Positions 34,721 through 44,208 of a stretch of 64,000 nucleotides of DNA are shown here, one piece after another; positions within the stretch are counted from its first letter, which is position 1, and every line of letters starts with the position of its first letter. The position numbers and the translations under genes were made by a program. Below the pieces are notes generated by a model. The model saw only the letters and a program-made list of their open reading frames with translations. It was not told where the DNA came from and did not search any database. Origin of the DNA: Chryseobacterium pennae (GTDB taxonomy: Bacteria; Bacteroidota; Bacteroidia; Flavobacteriales; Weeksellaceae); assembly GCF_003385515.1 (NCBI RefSeq), contig NZ_QNVT01000003.1:1-64000 (forward strand), written 5' to 3'.

Positions 34721-35827
34721 ATGTTGACGAAAGAAAAGGTTCAGGATTTCCTTAAAGAAATAGAAGTAGACGATTTGGTGAGTAATTTTCAGGTTATGGG
34801 TAATGATGTGTATATCGACATGACGGCTCATTCACCTGCAATGCACGAAAAGAAAAAGCTGGAAGCTGCCATGAAGCAGGCTTTTGCTAGTGAATTTGGA
34901 GAAGATATTCATTTAAAACTTAAAATCGTTTCTCCGGAACCTAGTGAAATTCAGCAAAGTCAGATCAAAGGAAAACAAATTCCGGGAATTCAAAATATTA
35001 TCGCTATTGCTTCCGGAAAAGGAGGTGTAGGCAAGTCTACGGTTTCTGCAAATATGGCAGTTACTTTAGCTAAAATGGGCTTTAAAGTAGGATTATTGGA
35101 TGCCGATATCTACGGACCATCTGTTCCTACGATGTTCGATACAGAAGGGGCAAAACCAATTTCTGTAGAAGTGAACGGAAGGAATCTGATGAAGCCTATC
35201 GAGAATTATGGAGTAAAAATGCTCTCCATAGGATATTTCTCAGGATCAAACCAAGCAGTAGTATGGAGAGGCCCAATGGCTTCAAAAGCATTAAACCAGA
35301 TGATCAGAGATGCTGCATGGGGTGAATTGGATTTCTTATTAATTGACCTTCCTCCGGGAACAGGTGACATTCACTTATCCATCATTCAGGAAGTACCTGT
35401 AACAGGAGCGGTGATTGTAAGTACACCTCAACACGTTGCTTTGGCAGACGTAAGAAAAGGTATTGCGATGTTCCAGATGGAAAGCATCAATATTCCGGTT
35501 CTTGGATTAATCGAAAATATGGCGTATTTTACACCGGAAGAACTTCCTGATAATAAATATTATATCTTTGGGAACCAGGGAGCGCAATATCTGGCAGAAG
35601 ATCTTGGAATTCCGGTATTGGGAGAGATTCCACTGATCCAAAGCATCAGAGAAGCAGGAGATGTAGGAAGACCGGCAGCCCTTCAGGAAGGTTCTAAAAT
35701 TTCAGAGATCTATACTGAAACAGCAAGAAAAATGGTAGAAAGCCTTGTAGAAAGAAACAAAAGCCTTCCTCCAACAGAAGCTGTGAAGATCTCCACAATG
35801 GCAGGTTGCTCGCCAAAGGCAAAATAA
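34721..35827 (+). CDS. mrp: Mrp/ApbC-family iron-sulfur cluster carrier ATPase
   Basis: The 368-residue P-loop protein carries and transfers Fe-S clusters. The N-terminal ~85 residues form a MIP18/DUF59-like domain. The deviant Walker A GKGGVGKST begins near residue 101, followed by LDADIYGPSVPTMF, WRGPMASKALNQ and LPPGTGD. The usual C-terminal CxxC cluster site seen in many homologues is not obvious; a single Cys is seen in GCSPKAK at the end. A NifU-like scaffold gene follows by 47 bases, so the pair forms an Fe-S assembly operon. Confidence 0.93.
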   Translation: MLTKEKVQDFLKEIEVDDLVSNFQVMGNDVYIDMTAHSPAMHEKKKLEAAMKQAFASEFGEDIHLKLKIVSPEPSEIQQSQIKGKQIPGIQNIIAIASGKGGVGKSTVSANMAVTLAKMGFKVGLLDADIYGPSVPTMFDTEGAKPISVEVNGRNLMKPIENYGVKMLSIGYFSGSNQAVVWRGPMASKALNQMIRDAAWGELDFLLIDLPPGTGDIHLSIIQEVPVTGAVIVSTPQHVALADVRKGIAMFQMESINIPVLGLIENMAYFTPEELPDNKYYIFGNQGAQYLAEDLGIPVLGEIPLIQSIREAGDVGRPAALQEGSKISEIYTETARKMVESLVERNKSLPPTEAVKISTMAGCSPKAK

Positions 35828-35874
35828 TAATAACTTTCAATCAAATTGAAAAAACCGAATTGAACTGAAAAAAT

Positions 35875-36123
35875 ATGGAAACAAACATAACGCACGAAGA
35901 TACAGTAACAAGAGTAATGGAAGCTCTGGAAAGCATCAGACCGTTTTTGAATAAAGACGGTGGTGACATTGAGCTTATTGATGTGAAGGATAATCAGGTT
36001 TTTGTAAAACTTCTGGGTAACTGTTCCGGATGTTCGTTGAATTTTTCAACCTTAAAATTAGGAGTGGAAAATACAATCAAACAACATGCTCCGGAAATTG
36101 CAAAGGTAATCAACGTAGAATAA
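35875..36123 (+). CDS. NifU C-terminal-domain Fe-S scaffold protein
   Basis: The 82-residue protein is essentially one NifU C-terminal (Nfu) domain: ALESIRPFLNKDGGDIELIDV, then KLLGNCSGCSLNFSTLKLGVE with the CxxC cluster ligands. Such proteins hold a 4Fe-4S cluster at a dimer interface and pass it to targets. It lies directly downstream of mrp and ends at a strong terminator, so the two are one operon and probably act together in cluster delivery. Confidence 0.93.
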   Translation: METNITHEDTVTRVMEALESIRPFLNKDGGDIELIDVKDNQVFVKLLGNCSGCSLNFSTLKLGVENTIKQHAPEIAKVINVE

Positions 36124-36141
36124 CACTCTATCTGAGATATT

Positions 36142-36177
36142 AAAAAGACAGGCTTTTGTACAAAGGCCTGTCTTTTT
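36142..36177 (+). terminator. Terminator of the mrp-nfu operon
   Basis: A long palindrome AAAAAGACAGGC...GCCTGTCTTTTTT gives a 12-bp stem with additional inner pairing, 19 bases after the stop. Confidence 0.9.
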
Positions 36178-36245
36178 TGTTTCTGTTTAAAAAGGCTTGA
36201 TAATGAATGGTTATCAAGCCTTACACAAATAATCTGAAAATATAA

Positions 36246-36680
36246 TTATGAATTCTGAGTGATAAATTTCTTATAATTCTCCTCATTTTCAAAATAAGCT
36301 ACTTCACCTTCGTCGCTTATCATGACAATATAAGCATCAGCTTTATCCACTGTTTTTCCTGTGTACGGATCAATAGCTTCTCTGGCTGTTTTATCAGATG
36401 GAATACGTTTTACACACATTTCACAGCATCCATAGTACATTTTTCCGTTGTGGGGAACTTCAATCTGTTTTTTGCCCATATAGGCATTATTAACCATGCA
36501 GACTGTTTCACTGGGAACATGACTGCCTTTTACATATTTTCCGGAGGTTGCAGGTTGAGGTTGAGGTTGAGGTTGCTGTACTGTTGCCGTTTCCGGACTT
36601 TTTGTTTTCTCTTTACTACAGGCATATAAAGCTATTGCACTGAAAAGAATTAAAAATGTGTTTCTAACCATTAATTTCAT
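36246..36680 (-). CDS. Cys-rich TRASH/YHS-like metal-binding lipoprotein
   Basis: The 144-residue protein has a lipobox LYAC (Cys21), a QPQPQPQP linker coded by a short GAGGTT repeat, and a cysteine-containing domain: VCMVNN (Cys61), MYYGCCEMCVKR (Cys85, 86, 89), then DPYTGKTVDKADAYI. The spacing resembles TRASH/YHS metal-binding motifs. It is the last gene of the efflux operon, 7 bases after the adaptor, and so probably binds the exported metal in the periplasm. The cysteines suit copper or a similar soft metal, which is inference. Confidence 0.75.
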   Translation of the reverse strand: MKLMVRNTFLILFSAIALYACSKEKTKSPETATVQQPQPQPQPATSGKYVKGSHVPSETVCMVNNAYMGKKQIEVPHNGKMYYGCCEMCVKRIPSDKTAREAIDPYTGKTVDKADAYIVMISDEGEVAYFENEENYKKFITQNS

Positions 36681-36687
36681 GATAATA

Positions 36688-37770
36688 TTATTTAATTAAA
36701 CTTCCTTCTGTAATTTCTTCGTTTGCTTTTTTAAGGATTTGATCTCCCTCAGATAATTCTCCAAAAACTTCAACGGTGTCATTCAGTATTCTTCCTTTTT
36801 TAACTGGGACGAATTTTGCTTTTCCATGGTCTTTTTTGATGATATAAATTCCCATATTACTTTCCACCACAGCAGATCTTGGGATAAAAAATGTAGCTTC
36901 TTTATTCTGTAGAGGAATCATGGATTCTGCAATCATAAAAGGCTTTAATTCTCTGGAATGATTGATAAAATCGGCCTCTATTTTTTCTGAACGAAGCTTA
37001 AGGTCTAATGATCCTGATTTCCTGGATATTGTAGCTTTAAAATTTTTCTCAGGAATAGCGTTGACCCGGAATGAGATCGTATCACCCACATTGAGGTAAG
37101 GAACATTAGCTTCAGAGACTGATAAGCTAAGGCGAAGCTTTGAAGTATTCTGAATAACCATTAAAGGTGTTCCTCCCATTGGACCTACATAAGCGCCCAG
37201 GTCTACATTTCTTTCTGTAATGATTCCGCTAAAAGGAGCACGGATAACTAGGTATTGATTGATATCCTGAAGTTCACGATACGCTGATCTTGCTGCATTC
37301 ACCTGTGCTTCATCAGAAAGTTTACGGGCGGTGATCTGATCCAGTGCATCTTTTGCAATGGCTCCTTTTGTTTCATTGGCTTTATACATTCTGCTATAAC
37401 TTGATTTTGTAGAGGCATAGATTGCTTCCTGTGCCTGCCATTTTGCTTTAGCATTAGCAGCCTGAGACTGTATTTCCGGAGCTTCCAAAACCATAAGCAC
37501 TTGTCCTTCGGTTACATAAGAGCCAATATCAACATTGATCTTTTTTACATAGCTCTGTACTTTGGCAAATAATGCAGTTTCCTGATCAGGAACGAGCTCT
37601 CCTGGAAGTTTAAGTTCTACTTTGGGATTGCTTTTTTTAATAGCTACAGTCTCCATACTAGCCATCATCATGGGTTTGGCTTCTTGTTGAGGTGTTGTTT
37701 TTTCGTTGTTGCATGAAGCCGGAATAATCATAAGAGTTAGGATAGCAGCGGTATATAATAGGTTTTTCAT
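36688..37770 (-). CDS. RND efflux periplasmic adaptor (membrane-fusion protein)
   Basis: The 360-residue lipoprotein (IPASC, Cys near 20) has the HlyD/AcrA layout: barrel-sandwich half (LFAKVQSYVKKINVDIGSYVTEGQVLMVLEAPE), a helical hairpin (about 105-165), the second half (YLVIRAPFSGIITERNVDLGAYVG) and a C-terminal membrane-proximal domain. A Met-rich patch (MMMASME) follows the lipid anchor, as in some copper-handling adaptors. It starts 12 bases after the pump gene, linking pump and TolC across the periplasm. Confidence 0.9.
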   Translation of the reverse strand: MKNLLYTAAILTLMIIPASCNNEKTTPQQEAKPMMMASMETVAIKKSNPKVELKLPGELVPDQETALFAKVQSYVKKINVDIGSYVTEGQVLMVLEAPEIQSQAANAKAKWQAQEAIYASTKSSYSRMYKANETKGAIAKDALDQITARKLSDEAQVNAARSAYRELQDINQYLVIRAPFSGIITERNVDLGAYVGPMGGTPLMVIQNTSKLRLSLSVSEANVPYLNVGDTISFRVNAIPEKNFKATISRKSGSLDLKLRSEKIEADFINHSRELKPFMIAESMIPLQNKEATFFIPRSAVVESNMGIYIIKKDHGKAKFVPVKKGRILNDTVEVFGELSEGDQILKKANEEITEGSLIK

Positions 37771-37782
37771 TGAGTATAAAAA

Positions 37783-40700
37783 TTATGGGTTGGAATTAGA
37801 ATAATGAATACTTTCTTCATCTTCAGGATCTAAGGAAGGAGAAATAATGCTGGCATTTTTTTGAATCCATCCAAAAACAAGAGGAAGAATAATCAGAACA
37901 GAGAATGTTGAAAAAATAAGTCCCCCGATCACGGCGCGACCTAGTGGAGATACCTGATCACCACCTTCTCCGAAACCGATAGCCATTGGTGACATTCCGG
38001 CAACCATAGCCAGAGTAGTCATAATAATGGGGCGGATACGAAGTTTTGCAGCTTCAATGCCGGCATCCAATGCATTTCCTGTTGATTTTCTAATGGTTTC
38101 AGCATTGCTTATCAATAGAACAGCATTGGCGATAGAAACTCCAACAGACATAATTAATCCCATGTAAGACTGAAGGTTCAGTGTAGAACCTGTAAGCTTT
38201 AGTAATGTCAATGATCCTACAATGACAAAAGGAACCGTTGTTAAAATAACCAATGAAACACGGAACGACTGAAAAGTAGCTGCAAGCATCAGGAAAATTA
38301 CTGCAGCTGCGATAAGAAGTCCGGAAGAAAGACTGTTCATGGTTTCATTTAATACAGGAGCCATTCCGGAAACTTCAATATTAACTCCTTTGGGAAGCTC
38401 ACCAAGAGACTCAATAGCTTTCTGTACATCTTTGGAAGCCTGTTCAAGATCTGTCTTATGGATATTAGCTGTAACCGTTGTATAGCCCATAGTTCCCAAA
38501 TTATAGCTTTCTCCCAATTCTTTTGCAGAAGTTATAGAAGCCACATCTCCCAGAACAGGTCTGTCTGAATTTTTGGATAATGGAATATTGGCAAGTTCCT
38601 CTTTGCTGTTAAGAATATTCTGAGGAGTCTGTACCTGTACATCATAGGCAATTCCCATCATTCCTCCTACCCAGAAATTTTTATTGGTATAACGAGTAGA
38701 AGCCGTGGCAGTCACCAGTGACTTGGCAATATCCTGTGCATCCAGACCTAACTGAGCTGCTTTTATCCTGTCTATATTAATCTGCAATGCAGGATAGTTC
38801 ATAGATTGAGGGATTTGCTGATCGCGCATGTATTCAATTTCTTTTATTTTGGTTAAAAGTTTTTCCGCATACATCTGGTTCATCTTTTTCATCATTCCTG
38901 AGATTCTTATTTCTACCGGATTATTCGTTCCCTGGCTTAGAATTTTTTCGGTAAGCTCAATAGGCTCAAAGGAAATCTGAATATCAGGCATTTTTTCTTT
39001 GTAATACTTTCGTAATTCATCTTTGAGTTCATCAGAATTTCCTTTAAATTCTTTTAAAGCAACCTGCATTAAAGCTTCATGCGGACCTGCATTATAAAGA
39101 TAAATAGGGCTTACCGCGAATGTAGAGGGGTGCTGTCCGATAAATACGGAAGAAATGGCAATATTGTCTTTCCCAACTTTATTTTTAAGATGTTCCAAAA
39201 ACTTTTTAACCTTAAGTTCTGTAACTTCAATACGGGTTCCTTCAGTTGCTTTTATACGAACTTGAAACTGCCTTGAGTTAACAGAGGGTAACACATCTTT
39301 CCCTGTGATTTGATAAAGTCCGATTCCTATCCCTAAAACAGCAACAAGACTTACACTTACAATGATTTTCCTACGCTGCATCAGAGAAGATAGCAAGCCT
39401 GTGAAACGATCACGGAAACGGCTGAACCAATCAGGTTTGTGATTTTCACACGTCTTAGGATCGTGCTTCATGATCCAGTTGGCCATTACCGGAACAAAAG
39501 TTTGAGATAATATAAAAGATACAATCATCGAAAAACCTATTGCCATGGCTAAAGGCATAAATAAAGATCCGGGAATACCAGTCATCATAAATGCCGGAGC
39601 AAATACGGCAAGAATACAAAGCATGATAAGCAGTTTTGGAAATGCAATCTCTTTACAGGCATCCCAAATAGCCTGTGCACGGGTTTTTCCCATAGCAAAA
39701 TGCTGGTGGATATTTTCAATAGTGACCGTACTTTCATCCACTAATATCCCAATGGCAAGAGCAAGCCCGGATAAAGACATAATATTAATAGACTGTCCGA
39801 ATAATTTAAGGAATAATACTCCGGAAATAATTGAAATCGGAATGGTCATAATAACAATCAATGCAGCTCTGCGGTCATTAAGGAAAAGCATTACCATCAA
39901 TCCGGTAAGCAAAGCTCCCAAAATACCTTCAACAGCTAAGCTTTTCAAGGCATTTGAAATATAAACAGACTGATCGAATTCATAGGAAATTTCCACATCA
40001 TCCGGCATATTCCGCTGGATTTTAGGTAAGGATTCCTTCAGTTTATTCACAACTTCCAATGTAGATGCATTGCTGGCTTTTGCAATATTGATGTATACGG
40101 AACGTTTTCCGTCTATCAGGGCATATCCGGTGGCGATATCCGCTCCATCTTTAACAGTAGCCACATCTTTGACATAAACATTGTCTGCAGTTCCTTTGAA
40201 CAGAGGAATATCCCCAAGTTCTTCAACTTTTTTTACGGTATTGTTGGTAGGAGTCAGGTAATTGGTTTCCCCTATATAAACATTTCCTGATGGGGAAGTA
40301 ATATTATTCCTGCTTATAGCTTCCACGATCTGTTCCGGTGACAATTGATGCGCACGCAGTTTGATAGGATCTACATTCACCTCAATTGTACGCGGACTTC
40401 CTCCAAACGGTGGAGCAGTGGTAAGCCCGGGAATGGCAATAAGAAAAGGACGGGCATTGAAATTGGCAATATCCTGTAACTCATTATTGGTTTTTGTAGT
40501 ACTCCTGAACACAAGCTGTCCTACAGGTTGTGATGAAGAATCAAAACGGATAATAAAAGGAGGCGGTGCACCTGGCGGTAAAAATACCTGTGAACGGGTA
40601 GAAAGCGCATTGATCTGTGCAATAGCTTCCCCCATATTGGTACCTTCATAGAAATTAACTTTCATGAGGGTGAGTCCCTGGGTATTTTTAGATTCAATAC

Positions 40701-40935
40701 TTTTAATACCATTGGTAAATAAAAGCATATTCACATACATTTTGGTAAAATATCCTTCCATCTGTTGTGGAGTATACCCATTAAAGGAATGGGCGACATA
40801 CACTACAGGAAGATTCATTTCGGGAAGAATATCTACTTTTACTTCTTTGGCAGCTTTGATTCCGAAAAACAACAGCCCCAATACCAATACCATTACAGAT
40901 ATTGGCCTGCGTAATGCAAACTTTATAAGATTCAT
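37783..40935 (-). CDS. RND-family efflux pump permease
   Basis: The 1050-residue inner-membrane proton antiporter has twelve predicted transmembrane segments and two large periplasmic loops. The N-terminus FALRRPISVMVLVLGLLFFG and the TM4 motif GILVDESTVTIENIHQHF place the proton-relay Asp, though the second acidic position is Glu and the usual DDAIVVVEN text is altered. This variant is common in a Bacteroidota/Proteobacteria subgroup and does not imply loss of function. Neighbouring HYC_CC_PP and Cys-rich proteins suggest metal, perhaps copper, export rather than drugs. It lies between tolC-like and adaptor genes. Confidence 0.92.
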   Translation of the reverse strand: MNLIKFALRRPISVMVLVLGLLFFGIKAAKEVKVDILPEMNLPVVYVAHSFNGYTPQQMEGYFTKMYVNMLLFTNGIKSIESKNTQGLTLMKVNFYEGTNMGEAIAQINALSTRSQVFLPPGAPPPFIIRFDSSSQPVGQLVFRSTTKTNNELQDIANFNARPFLIAIPGLTTAPPFGGSPRTIEVNVDPIKLRAHQLSPEQIVEAISRNNITSPSGNVYIGETNYLTPTNNTVKKVEELGDIPLFKGTADNVYVKDVATVKDGADIATGYALIDGKRSVYINIAKASNASTLEVVNKLKESLPKIQRNMPDDVEISYEFDQSVYISNALKSLAVEGILGALLTGLMVMLFLNDRRAALIVIMTIPISIISGVLFLKLFGQSINIMSLSGLALAIGILVDESTVTIENIHQHFAMGKTRAQAIWDACKEIAFPKLLIMLCILAVFAPAFMMTGIPGSLFMPLAMAIGFSMIVSFILSQTFVPVMANWIMKHDPKTCENHKPDWFSRFRDRFTGLLSSLMQRRKIIVSVSLVAVLGIGIGLYQITGKDVLPSVNSRQFQVRIKATEGTRIEVTELKVKKFLEHLKNKVGKDNIAISSVFIGQHPSTFAVSPIYLYNAGPHEALMQVALKEFKGNSDELKDELRKYYKEKMPDIQISFEPIELTEKILSQGTNNPVEIRISGMMKKMNQMYAEKLLTKIKEIEYMRDQQIPQSMNYPALQINIDRIKAAQLGLDAQDIAKSLVTATASTRYTNKNFWVGGMMGIAYDVQVQTPQNILNSKEELANIPLSKNSDRPVLGDVASITSAKELGESYNLGTMGYTTVTANIHKTDLEQASKDVQKAIESLGELPKGVNIEVSGMAPVLNETMNSLSSGLLIAAAVIFLMLAATFQSFRVSLVILTTVPFVIVGSLTLLKLTGSTLNLQSYMGLIMSVGVSIANAVLLISNAETIRKSTGNALDAGIEAAKLRIRPIIMTTLAMVAGMSPMAIGFGEGGDQVSPLGRAVIGGLIFSTFSVLIILPLVFGWIQKNASIISPSLDPEDEESIHYSNSNP

Positions 40936-40950
40936 GTTTAAATTTTTAAG

Positions 40951-42336
40951 TTAATGGGTAATTGCTTTTGTAATCATCGATATGTCTCCCGTAGAAGCAG
41001 CGATTAAGACAACAGCCTGCCAGGAATTATTCTGAGCAATTTCATAATTAATTTCAGCCCGGTTCAGCAGGTATAATGCCTGAGTGAAATCTACAATAGT
41101 GGTTAATCCATTCTCATACAAAGCTTTTTGTTGATTGAATGCATCTGTAGCAGCCTGTAATTGTATTTTGGACTCAGTTATTTTTAATAAGACATTTTTA
41201 TATTTCAGTTCCGAAAGGTTCTGCTGATTATAAAGTTCCTGCTGTAATTGCTGGTAATCAAGATCCAAGGTTTTGGTGATCAGTTTCTGCTCATTGACTC
41301 TGGTATTATTTCTGTAAAAATCTGTAAGATTCCAACTGAGATTAAGGCCAACAATATAATTCATCCGATCTACCCCAACTCCTTTCAGATACGATTGAGA
41401 ATAAGCTGAATTGTCCTGAACGTAATTCCATCCAAAGTTTGATCCTCGTCCCTGAAATGCTCCGAAAAATGAAAGAGAAGGGAGCCCGGCAGTATTTAAA
41501 TAGGCTTCCTGCTGCTTACTTTTATTAATTTTCTGGGCAACAAAAAGAGTGGTTGGATGATTGGTAATAGATGAGGTATCCTCAATTAAAGAAGGCATAT
41601 TCTTACTGAAATAATGATCCAGTTGATAATCAGCGAAATTTTCTGCTAACAGGTCCGATAATTTTTTATTGTATTCCAGAACATGATCGTTAGCATTGAT
41701 GATGGCAGTCTGTGCATTTGACATTTCTGCTTTTGCTAAGGATGCGTCCACTTCAGGGATTAAGCCACTGTTAGCTCTTGCCTGAGCAATAGAATAAATA
41801 ACTTCTGAACGCTTATGATTTTCGTGCTGTACATTCTCAAGCCTTTGGCTGACCAGAAGATTGAAATAAGCGGCAGCTGTTTTTACCTGATGCTGAAAGA
41901 TTTCCTGTTTCAGATCAGCTTTTTGAATCTCCGTATCAGCGGATTCTACATTTTCTTTGGTTTTAAGCTTCCCAAATGTGTATACATTCCAATTGATATT
42001 GGTTAAATATAAGCTGCCGAAACCTGAGTTCCAGTTTTGCGATGCCAGGGGCATAGAAGTAGAAGCGATGCCTGAACCGCCCATATTGTACATCGGTCCA
42101 TTTTGAGCATTGATAGTTCCGAAGCTCTGCTGAGCTATTAAGGTAACTTCCGGAAGATAGTATGTTTTTTGCAGTTTAAGCCTTTCATGTGAGGCCTGTA
42201 TATTGATCTCTTTCTTTTGAATAGACTGATAATTTTTTTCGGCCCTGAGAAGTACGTCCTCCAGACTCGTCAACTGAGCAAAGGACAGCGCAGGGCAGCT
42301 CAGCCATAAGATGAGTGCTCTGAATGATAAATTCAT
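40951..42336 (-). CDS. TolC-family outer-membrane efflux channel
   Basis: The 461-residue protein has a signal peptide (ALSFAQ) and the two-fold TolC architecture with long heptad-like helices: residues about 30-230 and 260-450, including QVKTAAAYFNLLVSQRLENV and LYENGLTTIVDFTQALYLLN. It provides the outer-membrane exit duct for the RND pump encoded 15 bases downstream. It lacks the N-terminal lipobox seen in some CusC-like channels. A 69-base gap separates it from the HYC_CC_PP gene upstream, which may share its transcript. Confidence 0.9.
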   Translation of the reverse strand: MNLSFRALILWLSCPALSFAQLTSLEDVLLRAEKNYQSIQKKEINIQASHERLKLQKTYYLPEVTLIAQQSFGTINAQNGPMYNMGGSGIASTSMPLASQNWNSGFGSLYLTNINWNVYTFGKLKTKENVESADTEIQKADLKQEIFQHQVKTAAAYFNLLVSQRLENVQHENHKRSEVIYSIAQARANSGLIPEVDASLAKAEMSNAQTAIINANDHVLEYNKKLSDLLAENFADYQLDHYFSKNMPSLIEDTSSITNHPTTLFVAQKINKSKQQEAYLNTAGLPSLSFFGAFQGRGSNFGWNYVQDNSAYSQSYLKGVGVDRMNYIVGLNLSWNLTDFYRNNTRVNEQKLITKTLDLDYQQLQQELYNQQNLSELKYKNVLLKITESKIQLQAATDAFNQQKALYENGLTTIVDFTQALYLLNRAEINYEIAQNNSWQAVVLIAASTGDISMITKAITH

Positions 42337-42405
42337 AGAATATTTTTAGAATTAAAATTGAAAAATAATTGTCCCGATAGGGATCATGATATGATTCAAT
42401 CTATT

Positions 42406-42813
42406 CTAAATTCTATAAACGCAGTGAAGAATGAAAAGGGAAGGGTAATTGAGATGGTATTTTGAAGGATCAAAATAAAAAGTATGGTTTTCCGGATCAA
42501 CAGGTAGTGAAAGATCAAATACAGCTCCCAGGTTATAATAGGGAATAGATGCTGATAAGAATTTAACCGGAGAGTTTTTGTAAGAATGAGGAAGATTATC
42601 TTCTTTGCAGATTTTTTTTACTTCCAGCTTACAACATGTACTGTGATTTTTTTCTTTATTGGCACTGCATTTCGGACAGTCTAAATCAGAGAGTTTTTTC
42701 AGGCCTACATGTACTTCACTTGCATTTCCTTTACATACGTGCTTACTGGTCGTAAATCCTGAAGAAACTACAATGTACAGAAGAATAAACAGTATGTGAA
42801 AGACTCTTTTCAT
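42406..42813 (-). CDS. HYC_CC_PP-family secreted protein (copper-linked)
   Basis: The 135-residue protein has a signal-like N-terminus and the pattern I know as HYC_CC_PP: a His-x-Cys pair (KHVCKG, residues 25-27), a CxxC-type CPKC, an adjacent CC pair (TCCKLE, 60-61), and a C-terminal hydrophobic ending in CVYRI. The HYC is HVC here. This Bacteroidota family usually sits beside metal-transport genes, and the cysteines and His suggest copper binding. It is first in the efflux locus. Confidence 0.75.
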   Translation of the reverse strand: MKRVFHILFILLYIVVSSGFTTSKHVCKGNASEVHVGLKKLSDLDCPKCSANKEKNHSTCCKLEVKKICKEDNLPHSYKNSPVKFLSASIPYYNLGAVFDLSLPVDPENHTFYFDPSKYHLNYPSLFILHCVYRI

Positions 42814-42906
42814 TTCGCGGGATAAAATTAAAATGAATATGAGTCTTGATGTTATAGAATTATGGAAGAAGTTTATACTTTAAAGGATTTTTTGTTTTTT
42901 ATGAAA

Positions 42907-43617
42907 TTAATTTAGTGAAACCTTTACATTGTAATTTTTAAAAATTTCAAGAATTTCTGTAAATTTAGACTTGAATAGTTTTTTACTTGTTCGATGATTT
43001 ATCCAAATTAATTCTGAAACGGATTCTACACCAAAATCACCACGAAGACAGTCATATAATGAAGCTAAATTACGACCGAAATATCCTCCAGGTCCATGAA
43101 TTTCCTCTCCTAAGGTACAGAGAAAACTATCCAGATTATGAAATTCATTTCCATCAATCTGAATGGTAATATTTGTCTTTGGTGTGTTATTATTACTGTT
43201 GTTTAAAGCACATACAAGCCATCCCTGCAGTTCATCTTTTTTGAATGTTTTCCAAATGCTTTTTTTGGTGATCTCATTATTAATTTTCATATTCAAAGCT
43301 TTTTGAAAGCCTTTCGGATGTTGCCATACATGACCAAGAAAAGTGATATTATTATGTTTGGATTTGATGATCTTGATATTACTTACAAAAGTACGTGCTA
43401 CAATATTTTTTTGTTCATCCAATACAGATATGTAACCATTGTTATCATAAGTTTTTGAAGAACTTTCTATAGCAGATTTAAAACTGGCTACATCATTAAC
43501 ATTGGCGAGTCTTACCTTTTTATAAGCAATGAGACAAGTTCCTTCAATATTCTTTACCTCATCTATAAAGCTAATGATTTTAGAGTTTTCACCCTGATCT
43601 AATTCAAATCCAAACAT
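42907..43617 (-). CDS. Barstar-like immunity protein with N-terminal extension
   Basis: Of 236 residues, about 150-236 look like barstar, the ribonuclease inhibitor: TIQIDGNEFHNLDSFLCTL, GGYFGRNLASLYDCLRGDFG and LIWINHRTSK. The acidic residues barstar uses to plug a ribonuclease (Asp188 of LYDCL and a following acidic patch) are kept. The N-terminal ~145 residues are of unknown fold (FGHVWQHP-like strand, QGWLVCAL). No barnase-like gene is in the window. It follows the DUF3060 gene by 19 bases. It is probably an orphan immunity gene, or a domestic regulator of a ribonuclease. Confidence 0.72.
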   Translation of the reverse strand: MFGFELDQGENSKIISFIDEVKNIEGTCLIAYKKVRLANVNDVASFKSAIESSSKTYDNNGYISVLDEQKNIVARTFVSNIKIIKSKHNNITFLGHVWQHPKGFQKALNMKINNEITKKSIWKTFKKDELQGWLVCALNNSNNNTPKTNITIQIDGNEFHNLDSFLCTLGEEIHGPGGYFGRNLASLYDCLRGDFGVESVSELIWINHRTSKKLFKSKFTEILEIFKNYNVKVSLN

Positions 43618-43636
43618 ATAATTTATACTGATCGTT

Positions 43637-44026
43637 TTATTGTTTCACCACCTTATTTCCTACTCCGGTAAGAGAGGCATTAGGCTTTCCTGATTTTGTT
43701 CCTGAAGTTCTGTAGTATACTGTATTGTTACCACCTTCTATAGCAACATTGTCTACTTTATCAATGTATATTTTATTACCTGTTCCCGAAACTGAAATCT
43801 TTCTTGCACTTCCTTTAACCGTTACTGTATTGTCGCCTCCTGAAACCTCAACATTTCCACCATTAAGACTATAATTAAGGGTATGGCCTACACCGTCTAC
43901 CTGTATTGTTTTCCCATTAGACTGTTCCACTCCTTTCGTGGATTCTGTTTTTCTGGATTGAGAAAATGCGGTTACTGTTCCTAGTAGCAGAAAGGCTAAA
44001 ATGCCTGCTGTTTTAATACTTTTCAT
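43637..44026 (-). CDS. Secreted DUF3060-type repeat protein
   Basis: The 129-residue exported protein has a signal peptide (AFLLLGTVTAFSQ). The mature part is built of short beta-strand repeats each with Gly-x-Gly/Asn turns: VDGVGHTLNYS, VEVSGGDNTVTVKG, ISVSGTGNKIYID, VAIEGGNNTVYYR, ASLTGVGNKVV. This is the DUF3060 pattern, probably a small beta-helix. ATG 44026 is chosen because it starts the signal peptide. The longer frame to 44089 adds 21 unrelated residues. The function is unknown. Confidence 0.8.
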   Translation of the reverse strand: MKSIKTAGILAFLLLGTVTAFSQSRKTESTKGVEQSNGKTIQVDGVGHTLNYSLNGGNVEVSGGDNTVTVKGSARKISVSGTGNKIYIDKVDNVAIEGGNNTVYYRTSGTKSGKPNASLTGVGNKVVKQ

Positions 44027-44208
44027 ATTGAATTTGGTTTTTGTTGTGGGTAAATATAAGTACAAAATAATTTTCTCATAGTTAATCAAAAGTTAAATGA
44101 TATCTTTTTTTGAGGATGACGTGAATCTATTTTAAAAGCGAGACTAGAATACTTTTTTTACTATTAATTTAAATCCAAAGATTTTATTTAGTGAAGAATC
44201 CTTGTCAA

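Noticed and set aside
36553..36580. Short GAGGTT-type repeat resembling a micro-array
   Set aside because: It codes the QPQPQPQP linker of the Cys-rich lipoprotein and is not a CRISPR or regulatory repeat.
39545..40954. Several long antisense frames across the RND pump gene
   Set aside because: They are mirrors of a well-supported 1050-aa coding sequence and show no family features.
43637..44089. Longer start (44089) for the DUF3060 protein
   Set aside because: The extra 21 residues precede a complete signal peptide beginning at ATG 44026.
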